Below are positions 8,704 to 16,679 of a stretch of 64,000 nucleotides of DNA, in pieces. This DNA is from a bacterium (GTDB lineage: Bacteria > Auribacterota > UBA3054), in NCBI GenBank assembly GCA_017963805.1, contig JAGCTE010000015.1:58350-122349 (forward strand), written 5' to 3'. Below the pieces are notes generated by a model. It was not told where the DNA came from, did no database searches, and worked only from the letters and a program-made list of their open reading frames with translations. The first letter of the stretch is position 1. The number at the start of each line of letters is the position of its first letter. A program made the translations under genes and the position numbers.

Positions 8704-11115
8704 TTATTTTATCACTGTCAGGGCGAAGGGGAACTTTAGGTTCTGAGCCTTCAGTTCCACGGTGAGCGTTTTGGTCTCCTCGTCGTAGGAGAACTCCTTT
8801 TCCGCGGCGTCGTTCTTCTGGTCCGTCAGGGTGACCTTAGAGGGCTTTTCCGCAAAGAGGAAATCGAAGCGCAGGTCGCGGGTGGTTTTGGCCTTGGGGT
8901 AGAAGCCTACAATGGCTTCGACCGTTATGACGGTCTTCTCCCTGGTCCCCTCGTGGGTTAGGGGGAGCCTCAGGAAATTCTCGGCGTAATCCGGGCTTAT
9001 GCCGTCGTCCTCGTAGTAAGCGAAACTGTCGTTTCCGCCCGGGAAAATTGAGAAGATCAAAGGATCGGGGGCCTTGGAGCCAAGGCGCTTGGAAAGGGCC
9101 TGGCGGGGGATGATCGCTCCGGCTTTGGCGAAAAGCGGCATGTAGTCGGCCCGGAAGCGGTCTTCCAGGACGTCGCCGCCCTTGTATTTCTCGCCGGTCG
9201 TGAAGTGGACGTATTCGCCTTTCGGGAACTTAACGGTGTGGAAGCCGCCTTGTTCCACTATTGGCGAGAAGAAGAGTTTTTCGCCGACGAAGTATTCGCC
9301 TTCGTGAGCGAAAGCTTCCGGATCATCCGGCTGCTCGAAATAGACCGGGCGGATGATGGGGCAGCCCGTGTCGTAGTTTTCCCTGGCGTAGTGGTAGAAG
9401 TAGGGGACGAGGCTGTGGTGGAGCCTGTAGGCCTCGCTGGCCAGCTTCTCGACTTCGGGAGCGTAGTTCCAGGGCTCCCTTATGCCGTGGTCGCTGTGCA
9501 CGCGCATTATGGGGCACATCGCTCCCAGCTGCATCCAGCGGACGTAAAGTTCGGGTGAAACGTGACCCTGAAGCTCGCCTATCACTTCGCCAACGAAGCC
9601 TCCCAGGTCGTGGGAGAAATAGGACATGTCAACGTGGGCGGCCAGCTGGTTTATTTTCGCTTCCATTTTCAAAACAGGCCAGTGGGAGCCGGTGTCGCCG
9701 GAGAAGAAGGCGGGATAACGGTGGGAGCCCCAGCCGGCGTAGCGGTTCAGAAACATTGGGCGTTTGCCCCGCTTTTCCTGGCGGCGCCTCAAAAGCTCCA
9801 TTTTCCAGAGGTTCATGTTGATGTGGGGATAAAGCCCCTGCCAGATGTCCTCCCACCAGAAGTCCACGCCCGCTTCCTCCATAGGATCGTAGCAGACTTT
9901 CTGGAAAGCCTCCCAATTCTTCTTGTCGAGGTAGTCGACGTGGTAGAGGTCTTTGGAATGTCCCGGGCGGCGGATCTTCAAGCCAAGCTGGTCATTAAGT
10001 TTTTGGAAATCTTCCCTGTCCTCCTTTTCCGGAGCGCAGTCCTCCGGAAGGCCCAGCATTTCGCAAAATTTTTTGAAATGGGAATCTTCGCGGCAGATGT
10101 CCTCGTCGTGGAGGTTCAGGCCGATCTTCAGTCTCGCTTTGTCCTTCCATTCGCAGAATTCCCGGAAATCGGGGAATATCTCCTCGGCTATATCCCAGCC
10201 GGCCCAGCCGTTTTTGTGCCAGTCCATGTCCACTATCAGGACGTCCAGGGGCACGTCGTGCTTCTCGAACTGCCTGACGACTTCCTTGACTTCCTTTTCC
10301 GTGTAGGGATAGAAGCGGGAATACCAGTTGCCGAAGGCCCAGCGGGGAGGAATGGGGGTCTTGCCGAGAAGAGCCGCGAACTGGTTCATGGCGCGCTTGA
10401 AATCTCTGCCGTAGCAGCCGAAGAAAAAGTTGACGCAGCCGGTCCTTGGGTCCTCAATTGGCCAGCCTTCCTCGTCCAGACAGTACATGCCGCTCTCGTC
10501 CATAGTCCAGTAGCCCGCTTTGCTCACGGGGCCGGAAGGGAATTTTTTCCAGATGTCGAGCTCCTTTTTAATGCCTTCCGGCATTTTCTCATAGCGCTTG
10601 AAGGTGGTCCAGAGGATCGGCTTCATCAGCCTGACTTCCTCCGGATGAGCCTTGGCGTATTCCGCGATGTTCCAGTTGGTGTTGAAAAGGTTCATTTCCC
10701 CGTAGCGGGAGGAGGTCTGGGAGCCGCCTGGGTGGACGCCCTGATCCGGGACCTCTGCGTCGTAGAAGTGGTCAAGCGTGTAAGGGGATCCTAAGTTCTC
10801 GTGTTCGAGATCGCCGAAACGGTAAGTCCCTTCCATTCCGCCGGCGCGCCATTCTATGCTGAGGTTCTCCTTGGTAAGTTCCGGGGCGTCCGTATAATCA
10901 ATGGTCATCTCCGGGGTTTCCAGCCTGACGCCGGTCTCGGAAAATTCCACGGAGGAAAAGGGCCTCGGGGAAAGCGGGGCGAATGCTCTCAAAGTCGGCC
11001 TGTCGCAAAACGACCCGTCGGAGCTGTGCTCTATTCTGACCAGCCCGTTGCCGAGATAGGAAAAACGCGCGGCGCCGCAAACGATGACGCCGGTTCCGAA
11101 AGTCTGCATTCTCAT
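8704..11115 (-). CDS. Glycoside hydrolase family 31 (alpha-glucosidase/alpha-xylosidase type)
   Basis: An 803-residue enzyme predicted to remove alpha-linked glycosyl residues. The N-terminal half is the GH31 beta-sandwich, followed by the (beta/alpha)8 barrel from about residue 265 (RWAFGNWYSRFYPYTEKE). The likely nucleophile is Asp423 in VDFWWEDIWQG. The acid/base candidate is Asp474 in FFSGDTGSHW. SHDLGGF and NRYAGWGSHRYPA are further conserved barrel motifs. The WWxD-type nucleophile motif and the RYAG...HRYP segment resemble the subfamily typical of gut and soil bacteria that act on oligosaccharides. No signal peptide is visible, so the enzyme is probably cytoplasmic. It lies 15 bases downstream of the malic enzyme gene on the same strand, with AGAGGTG as ribosome binding site. 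Exact substrate cannot be read from sequence. Confidence 0.9.
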   Translation of the reverse strand: MRMQTFGTGVIVCGAARFSYLGNGLVRIEHSSDGSFCDRPTLRAFAPLSPRPFSSVEFSETGVRLETPEMTIDYTDAPELTKENLSIEWRAGGMEGTYRFGDLEHENLGSPYTLDHFYDAEVPDQGVHPGGSQTSSRYGEMNLFNTNWNIAEYAKAHPEEVRLMKPILWTTFKRYEKMPEGIKKELDIWKKFPSGPVSKAGYWTMDESGMYCLDEEGWPIEDPRTGCVNFFFGCYGRDFKRAMNQFAALLGKTPIPPRWAFGNWYSRFYPYTEKEVKEVVRQFEKHDVPLDVLIVDMDWHKNGWAGWDIAEEIFPDFREFCEWKDKARLKIGLNLHDEDICREDSHFKKFCEMLGLPEDCAPEKEDREDFQKLNDQLGLKIRRPGHSKDLYHVDYLDKKNWEAFQKVCYDPMEEAGVDFWWEDIWQGLYPHINMNLWKMELLRRRQEKRGKRPMFLNRYAGWGSHRYPAFFSGDTGSHWPVLKMEAKINQLAAHVDMSYFSHDLGGFVGEVIGELQGHVSPELYVRWMQLGAMCPIMRVHSDHGIREPWNYAPEVEKLASEAYRLHHSLVPYFYHYARENYDTGCPIIRPVYFEQPDDPEAFAHEGEYFVGEKLFFSPIVEQGGFHTVKFPKGEYVHFTTGEKYKGGDVLEDRFRADYMPLFAKAGAIIPRQALSKRLGSKAPDPLIFSIFPGGNDSFAYYEDDGISPDYAENFLRLPLTHEGTREKTVITVEAIVGFYPKAKTTRDLRFDFLFAEKPSKVTLTDQKNDAAEKEFSYDEETKTLTVELKAQNLKFPFALTVIK

Positions 11116-11130
11116 TTTGACACCTCTAAG

Positions 11131-12294
11131 TTAGATCACGTTGCCTTTGGCGGCGCAGTAGACGGCCTCTGCGACCGCTCTGGTCACTTCGCGGTCGAGA
11201 GCGGGCGGGATCACGTAGTCGGGCTTGAGCTCGTCCGGGCTCACCATGTTGGCGATGGCCTGGGCGGCGGCCAGTTTCATTTCTCCCGTGATCTTTTTGG
11301 CTCTAGCGTCGAGGGCGCCGCGGAAAATGCCCGGGAAGGCCAGGACGTTGTTGACCTGGTTGGGATAGTCGGACCTTCCGGTGCAGACGACCTTTGCGCC
11401 GGCGGATTTGGCCAGCTCCGGATCGATCTCGGGAGTGGGGTTGGCGCAGGCGAAGATCATGGGGTCTTTATTCATGGTCTTGACCATATCGGCGGTCAGG
11501 ATGTTGGGGGCGGAAACGCCGATGAAGAGGTCGGCGCCCCTGACGGCTTCCGCGAGGCCGCCTGAGCCTTTGTCGCGGACGGCGAAATCGAGAAGTTCGG
11601 CTCTCTTCGGGTCCAAGGTCATGTGCTCCTTACTGATGATGCCCTTGGTGTTGAGAAGGGTGAAGTCCCTGGCGCCGTTGGCGTACAAGAGGCGGGCGAT
11701 GGCGGTGCCGGCCGCGCCCACGCCGTTTATTACGATCTTGAGGTCCTCGATCTCTTTTCCGACGATTTGGGTGGCGTTGTAGAGAGCCGCGAGAGTAACG
11801 ACCGCCGTGCCGTGCTGGTCGTCGTGGAAGACCGGAATGTCAAGTTCCTCTATGAGGCGCTCCTCGATCTCAAAGCAGCGGGGGGCCGAGATGTCCTCAA
11901 GGTTGATGCCGCCGAAGACCAGGGAAATGTTCTTTACGGTCGCGATGAATTCCTCGACGTTCTGGGTGTTGACGCAGATGGGGAAGGCGTCAACGTTGCC
12001 GAAAGATTTGAAGAGGACGGATTTTCCCTCCATGACGGGAAGCCCCGCCAAAGGACCGATGTTGCCCAATCCCAAGACCGCGGAGCCGTCCGTAATGACG
12101 GCCACCATGTTCCATTTCCTGGTATAGGCGTAGGCTTTCTCAGGGTCGTCTTTGATTTCCAGGCAGGGGGCGGCGACGCCGGGGGTGTAGGCCGTGCTGA
12201 GGTCGTCCTTGTTGACAAGCGGACACAGCGGGGTAAGGCTGATCTTGCCGCGCCATTCTTCATGCTTTTTGAGCGCCAGAGAGAAATAATCCAT
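11131..12294 (-). CDS. NAD(P)-dependent malic enzyme
   Basis: This 387-residue protein matches the short malic enzymes that decarboxylate malate to pyruvate. Recognisable elements are LCPLVNKDDLSTAYTPGVAAP, the region TDGSAVLGLGNIGPLAGLPV, MEGKSVLFKSFG, DISAPRCFEIEE, the metal-binding FHDDQHGTAVV and the Rossmann loop INGVGAAGTAIARLL. It lacks the C-terminal phosphotransacetylase-like domain found in long MaeB proteins. It is the first gene of a minus-strand pair with the GH31 glycosidase. The promoter faces the DUF362 gene promoter in a 99-base divergent gap. Confidence 0.95.
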   Translation of the reverse strand: MDYFSLALKKHEEWRGKISLTPLCPLVNKDDLSTAYTPGVAAPCLEIKDDPEKAYAYTRKWNMVAVITDGSAVLGLGNIGPLAGLPVMEGKSVLFKSFGNVDAFPICVNTQNVEEFIATVKNISLVFGGINLEDISAPRCFEIEERLIEELDIPVFHDDQHGTAVVTLAALYNATQIVGKEIEDLKIVINGVGAAGTAIARLLYANGARDFTLLNTKGIISKEHMTLDPKRAELLDFAVRDKGSGGLAEAVRGADLFIGVSAPNILTADMVKTMNKDPMIFACANPTPEIDPELAKSAGAKVVCTGRSDYPNQVNNVLAFPGIFRGALDARAKKITGEMKLAAAQAIANMVSPDELKPDYVIPPALDREVTRAVAEAVYCAAKGNVI

Positions 12295-12333
12295 ATATCC
12301 TTCCTTTTTGATTGTTCACGAACACACTTTGGA

Positions 12334-12354
12334 ATTATACCATTTTGGTAAAAT
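12334..12354. promoter_or_regulatory. Divergent promoter pair
   Basis: Two -10 elements sit back to back in the gap 12295-12393. On the minus strand TGGTATAAT (TATAAT at 12339-12334) serves malic enzyme. On the plus strand TTTTGGTAAAAT (TAAAAT at 12349-12354) serves the DUF362 gene. Both have the extended -10 TGn. Their overlap suggests mutual exclusion or shared control. Confidence 0.6.
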
Positions 12355-12393
12355 ATAAAGATAGTAAAATTTAACTTCAAACGAGAGTATCTT

Positions 12394-13515
12394 ATGCCGA
12401 AAGCCAAAACTTCAAAAGTATATTTCACGTCCGTCAGGACGAAAGTCGGCACCAGCCTTTTGGACAAATTATCCCTGCTCCTCGACAAGGCCGGGTTCAA
12501 GGAACTTGACCTGGAAAAGAAATTCGTGGCCATCAAGATCCACTTCGGCGAAAGGGGCAACCTTACTTTCCTGAGGCCCAATTTCTCGAGAGTGGTGGCG
12601 GACAAGATAAAAAAGATGGGCGGCAAGCCCTTCCTTACGGACTGCAGCACGCTCTACGTCGGTTCGAGGAAGGACGCCATCGAGCACATTGAGACCGCCA
12701 TGATAAACGGCTACGTCCCTGCCGTGACGGGCTGCCCCGTCATCATGGGCGACGGGCTTAAGGGAACGGACGACGTGACGGTCCCCATAGAGGGCGGCGT
12801 GCTGCTTAAGGAAGCCATAATCGGCAGGACTATCATGGACGCCGACGCGATAATCTCCATGAGCCACTTCAAGGGGCACGAGATGCTGGGCTTCGGCGGC
12901 GCCATCAAGAATCTCGGCATGGGCTGCGGATCAAGGGCCGGCAAAAAAGTCATGCACAGCGACGGGATCGTCCAGGTCGACAAGGATCTCTGCATTGGCT
13001 GCGGCAGGTGCTTCAAGATCTGCGCGCACGGCGCGCCGAAGATCACGAACAGGAAATGCAAGATCCAGGAGAACGTCTGCCTTGGCTGCGGCCGCTGCAT
13101 CGGCGTCTGTCCCACGGACGCCATAAGCCCGATGTGGAGCGCCAAGGCCGGTTCGGTCGACATGAAGACGACGGAATACGCCAAGGCGGTCGTCCAGGGA
13201 CGTCCGCAGTTCCATATCAACTTTGTCATTGACGTCTCGCCCTTCTGCGACTGCCATGGGGAGTCCGACGCGGCGATCGTTCCCGACGTCGGCATCTTCG
13301 CCTCGTTTGATCCGGTGGCCGTTGACCAGGCCTGCGTGGACGCCGTGCTTGCGCAGCCTGTCATTGGGAACAGCTATCTCGGTCAGAGCAAGGTCAAAGG
13401 CCGCGACCACTTCGGCAAGGTCTCCCCGGACACGGACTGGAGGATCCAGCTGGAGCACGGCGAAAAGATCGGTTTGGGAACCAGAAAATACGAACTTATA
13501 AATGTCGGTGATTAA
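12394..13515 (+). CDS. DUF362 domain protein with two [4Fe-4S] clusters
   Basis: The 373-residue cytoplasmic protein has an N-terminal DUF362 domain (VAIKIHFGERGNLTFLRP, then ADAIISMSHFKGHEMLGFGG). It is interrupted at about residues 195-245 by a ferredoxin domain with two CxxCxxCxxxC motifs: CIGCGRCFKIC and CLGCGRCIGVCP. The DUF362 domain resumes after that (FASFDPVAVDQACVD). Family members are assumed to be electron-transfer or nickel/iron-sulfur related proteins, but no reaction is established. The next gene starts one base after its stop, which hints at cotranscription. Confidence 0.9.
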   Translation: MPKAKTSKVYFTSVRTKVGTSLLDKLSLLLDKAGFKELDLEKKFVAIKIHFGERGNLTFLRPNFSRVVADKIKKMGGKPFLTDCSTLYVGSRKDAIEHIETAMINGYVPAVTGCPVIMGDGLKGTDDVTVPIEGGVLLKEAIIGRTIMDADAIISMSHFKGHEMLGFGGAIKNLGMGCGSRAGKKVMHSDGIVQVDKDLCIGCGRCFKICAHGAPKITNRKCKIQENVCLGCGRCIGVCPTDAISPMWSAKAGSVDMKTTEYAKAVVQGRPQFHINFVIDVSPFCDCHGESDAAIVPDVGIFASFDPVAVDQACVDAVLAQPVIGNSYLGQSKVKGRDHFGKVSPDTDWRIQLEHGEKIGLGTRKYELINVGD

Positions 13516-13516
13516 C

Positions 13517-14293
13517 ATGAAAAAAATATCTTTGCTTCTTCTTTCTTTTCTGCTCTTCGGATGTGCCAACGCCACGACGCAGATAACGACCGTCTATCAG
13601 CTCAACAACCCGATCTACAAGGTGGGCGGGAGCGAACAGACGGAATCCTACGCCGCTGCCAAGAAACGTTTTCCCTATGCCAATATGGTGCCTTATTCCT
13701 CGGTTGAGGAGCTTTTCCCTGCTTTACAGACCGAGAAGATCGACGCCGCGGTCTTCGACAGGCCTAGTCTTGAACACGCCGCCAGCCTCTATAAGGAAGC
13801 CTTCGTGGTGCTTCCGGAATCGTTGGCCGACGGGCACGTGGCCATCGCTTCCTCGCACCAGAAGAAAGAGCTGATGAACCAAGTGAACGCCTTCATAAAA
13901 AAATACAAAGCGGACGGGACCTACGAGAACATGTACAAGCGCTGGGTAAAGACCGGCCATCCCGAAATGCCGAGCATCAAGGAGCCGAAGGAGCCCAAAG
14001 GCACGCTTAAGTTCGCGACCGAAACGCTCAACACGCCCATGAACTATCTTAACGAGAAGGGCGAACTGGTCGGCTTCAACGTCGAGCTTATTAAAAGGCT
14101 GGCGCTTTACTTGAACGTCAAGGCCGAGATCGTAGTCATGGATTACGACAAGCTCTACGACGCCGCCGCGACCGGGAAAGTTGACCTGGCGGTAGCCAGC
14201 ATGGACGTGACCGACGTCATGAAAGGGTATGTGCTTTTCTCCGACGAATACATCGACTGCCCGGTGGCGGTCATGGTGCGCAAGGTTAAGTAA
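13517..14293 (+). CDS. Solute-binding lipoprotein, family 3 type, with swapped lobe order
   Basis: The 258-residue product has a lipoprotein signal (SFLLFGC, Cys16) and would be anchored in the periplasm. The start is ATG 13517, just after the previous stop; an in-frame ATG at 13502 lies inside the DUF362 gene. The domain order is odd. Residues ~24-150 look like the second half of an amino-acid-binding SBP_bac_3 protein (EKIDAAVFDRP near 73, then a QVNAFIKKYKADGTYENMYKRW-type ending). Residues ~160-255 look like the first half (GTLKFATETLNTPMNYLNEKG, GFNVELIKRLAL, KVDLAVASMDVT), ending in LFSDEYIDCPVAVMVRK where a normal protein would start its second lobe. It could be a true circular permutation or the middle of an ancestral tandem pair. 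No permease or ATPase of an uptake system is adjacent. Confidence 0.8.
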   Translation: MKKISLLLLSFLLFGCANATTQITTVYQLNNPIYKVGGSEQTESYAAAKKRFPYANMVPYSSVEELFPALQTEKIDAAVFDRPSLEHAASLYKEAFVVLPESLADGHVAIASSHQKKELMNQVNAFIKKYKADGTYENMYKRWVKTGHPEMPSIKEPKEPKGTLKFATETLNTPMNYLNEKGELVGFNVELIKRLALYLNVKAEIVVMDYDKLYDAAATGKVDLAVASMDVTDVMKGYVLFSDEYIDCPVAVMVRKVK

Positions 14294-14294
14294 A

Positions 14295-14894
14295 ATGGCA
14301 TTTTCCTTTTTGAGCAGGCTTTTCGAAAAAGAACTTGTGGTGGTCTCCGGGCTGCCGCGCTCCGGGACATCCATGATGATGAAGATGCTGGAAGCGGGCG
14401 GCATTCCTCCGCTGCAGGACAACATAAGGACGGCCGACGAGGACAATCCGAAGGGCTACTACGAATTCGAGAGGGTGAAAAAACTCCCCAATGACACGGC
14501 CTGGATGCCCGAGGCGGTCGGCAAGGCCGTCAAGATAATAGCTCTACTTCTCACAAAGCTTCCCCTGAAGGGCTACCGCTACAAGGTGCTTTTCATGCGC
14601 CGCGACATCGAGGAGATCATGAAGAGCCAGAAGCAAATGCTGATAAGAAGGGGAGAGGCGGTTGACAAGATCTCCGACGAGGAGATGATCACGACTTACA
14701 ACCGGCACCTTTCCGAAGTTCTTGGTTTTTTGGAAGCCAACTCCTGCTTTTCAGTCTTTTTCGTGAACTACAACGACCTTATGCGCGATCCCGCTGACTG
14801 GGTGCCGAGGATAGCCGCTTTCCTAGGGAAAGAAATGGACCTTGAGGCCATGAGAGCCGTTGTCGATCCTAATCTTTACCGCAACCGGGGCTGA
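14295..14894 (+). CDS. Sulfotransferase-family protein (P-loop)
   Basis: A 199-residue protein with the PAPS-binding P-loop pattern VVVSGLPRSGTSMMMKML at the N-terminus. A middle segment VLFMRRDIEEIMKSQKQML resembles the 3'-phosphate binding region of sulfotransferases. This supports a sulfotransferase or related nucleotide-binding fold; the acceptor is unknown. ATG 14295 is two bases after the previous stop and the protein from there begins in a natural way (MAFSFLSRLF). It is followed by a two-gene ABC exporter after six bases, so product export is conceivable but unproven. Confidence 0.75.
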   Translation: MAFSFLSRLFEKELVVVSGLPRSGTSMMMKMLEAGGIPPLQDNIRTADEDNPKGYYEFERVKKLPNDTAWMPEAVGKAVKIIALLLTKLPLKGYRYKVLFMRRDIEEIMKSQKQMLIRRGEAVDKISDEEMITTYNRHLSEVLGFLEANSCFSVFFVNYNDLMRDPADWVPRIAAFLGKEMDLEAMRAVVDPNLYRNRG

Positions 14895-14900
14895 ACTTTT

Positions 14901-16679
14901 ATGCCTCCACATTTTCACGGCGGAAGCCAGGGAGACAGGATAACCAAAGCGGGAATGAAGATCCTCTGGGGATACGTTTGGCAGTACCGCTACCGTTTCC
15001 TCATCGGCGTACTGGGCCTTGCCTGCATAGACCTGGCGGTCCTTTTGATGCCGCACTTCATCGCTTTGGCTTTCGACGCGCTGTCAGACGGCACGGCCAC
15101 CAGGGAGCTCCTAAGAAAGCTTAGCCTTACCATGATCGCCATCATGACCGCCGGCATATTCTTCCGCTTCCTGTGGCGCTACTGTTTTTCCGGGGTGGGC
15201 TTGAAGATCAACCGCGACCTTAGGCAGAAGATCTTCGACCATCTGCAGACGATGCCGCCCGAGTATTTCGACAAGCACAGGGTGGGTGACCTTACCGCGC
15301 ACATGACCAACGACGTGCAGGCGGTCGAGCATTCCGTAGCCTTCGGCATGCTGGCGGGCGCCGACTCTCTTGTCATGGGCGGGATGATCATCGTCCTGAT
15401 GCTCCAGGAAAACTGGAAGCTGGCGCTTCTGGTGCTTGTTCCCGCGCCGATCATCATGATCGTGGTGAGAGTGATCGGACGCCAGATCAGGGTACTCTTC
15501 GGCAAGGTCCAGGAAGCTTTCTCCGCCATGAACGAGCGGGCGCAGGAGATCTTCGCCGGCATCATGGTTGTCAAGGCCTACGGCGACGAGCCGGCTTCGC
15601 TCAATAGTTTCGGCAAAGAAGGGCAAGCTTACGTTGACAACTCTATCGCCCTGGTGAGAAAGTGGGCGATGATGGGGCCCCTTATCATGGTGGTCTCCAA
15701 CCTTTGCATGGCGCTTCTTTTGTGGTTCGGCGGGAAACGCATCATAATGGGCGAAATGCCGTTGGGAACTTTCACGAAGTTCTACATGTACCTCGGCACC
15801 ATGACCTGGCCCATGATCGCCGTCAGCGAAGTTATCAACCACCTCGAGAGAGGCTGCGCGAGCGCCGAGCGCATCCAGACGATCATAGAGGAGGAAAGCT
15901 CCATAAAGGACGGATCGGAAACCGTCAAGGGGGAAACGCTCCTGGAAGTCAGGGATCTCACCTACAAGTATCCCGGCGCCATAAAGAACGCTCTGGAAAA
16001 CATCACCTGCCACGTGGCGGAAGGGGAGACTCTTGGCATCGTGGGAAGGACGGGCAGCGGCAAGACGACTCTTGTCGACCTTTGCATGCGCCTTTACAGT
16101 CCGCCTCCCCAAACGGTCTTTTTGAACGGGAAAGACGTTTCCGAATACAAGCTCGACGAACTGAGGGGCGTCTTCGGCTACGTGCCGCAGGAGCCTTTCC
16201 TTTTCAGCATGACGATAAAGGACAACATCCGTTTCGCCAAGCCTGAAATGGACGACGAGGAAGTAGTGTACTGGGCGAAGAAAGCCTTCATCCACGACGA
16301 CATCATGCGCTTCAGGGACGGGTACGACACCTGGGTGGGCGAAAGAGGCGTGACGCTTTCCGGCGGCCAGAAACAGAGGATCGCCATCGCCAGGGCGCTT
16401 TCCTTGAGGCCGAGGATACTCGTCCTGGACGACGCGCTTTCCGCGGTGGACGCGGAGACCGAGAGCGAGATCTTGAAAGAATTGGGCGAGATCAGGGGCA
16501 AGTCGACGAACATCATCATCGCCCACAGGCTCTCGGCCGTGAAGAACGCGGACCGCACGATCGTCCTTGATCACGGGAAGATCGAAAGCGTCGGCGCGCA
16601 CGAGGAACTGAAACTGAGGTCGCCTTACTACAAAGAGCTTTTCATGCTGCAAAGCGCAGTGATAGAGGACGGGAAATGA
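14901..16679 (+). CDS. ABC exporter half-transporter, subunit 1 (degenerate-site type)
   Basis: A 592-residue protein with an N-terminal six-helix membrane domain and a C-terminal ATPase. Walker A is GRTGSGKTT near residue 381, the signature is LSGGQKQRIAIARAL near 485, and Walker B is ILVLDDALSAVD near 507. The residue after the Walker B Asp is Asp instead of the catalytic Glu. That substitution is typical of one partner in heterodimeric exporters (MdlA-like, TM287-like). Its canonical LSGGQ would complete the active ATP site in its partner, encoded by the next gene, which overlaps by four bases (ATGA). An alternative start is ATG 14955 (MKILWGYVWQYR). Substrate unknown. Confidence 0.9.
   Translation: MPPHFHGGSQGDRITKAGMKILWGYVWQYRYRFLIGVLGLACIDLAVLLMPHFIALAFDALSDGTATRELLRKLSLTMIAIMTAGIFFRFLWRYCFSGVGLKINRDLRQKIFDHLQTMPPEYFDKHRVGDLTAHMTNDVQAVEHSVAFGMLAGADSLVMGGMIIVLMLQENWKLALLVLVPAPIIMIVVRVIGRQIRVLFGKVQEAFSAMNERAQEIFAGIMVVKAYGDEPASLNSFGKEGQAYVDNSIALVRKWAMMGPLIMVVSNLCMALLLWFGGKRIIMGEMPLGTFTKFYMYLGTMTWPMIAVSEVINHLERGCASAERIQTIIEEESSIKDGSETVKGETLLEVRDLTYKYPGAIKNALENITCHVAEGETLGIVGRTGSGKTTLVDLCMRLYSPPPQTVFLNGKDVSEYKLDELRGVFGYVPQEPFLFSMTIKDNIRFAKPEMDDEEVVYWAKKAFIHDDIMRFRDGYDTWVGERGVTLSGGQKQRIAIARALSLRPRILVLDDALSAVDAETESEILKELGEIRGKSTNIIIAHRLSAVKNADRTIVLDHGKIESVGAHEELKLRSPYYKELFMLQSAVIEDGK

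Noticed and set aside
15111..16652. Very long open frame on the minus strand opposite the first exporter subunit
   Set aside because: Its His/Asp/Gly/Arg-rich translation has no domain pattern and lies exactly antisense to a protein with clear ABC motifs. Such frames arise from GC-rich codon third positions. The same applies to long antisense frames over pepC, alaS, pheT, rsxC and the GH31 gene.
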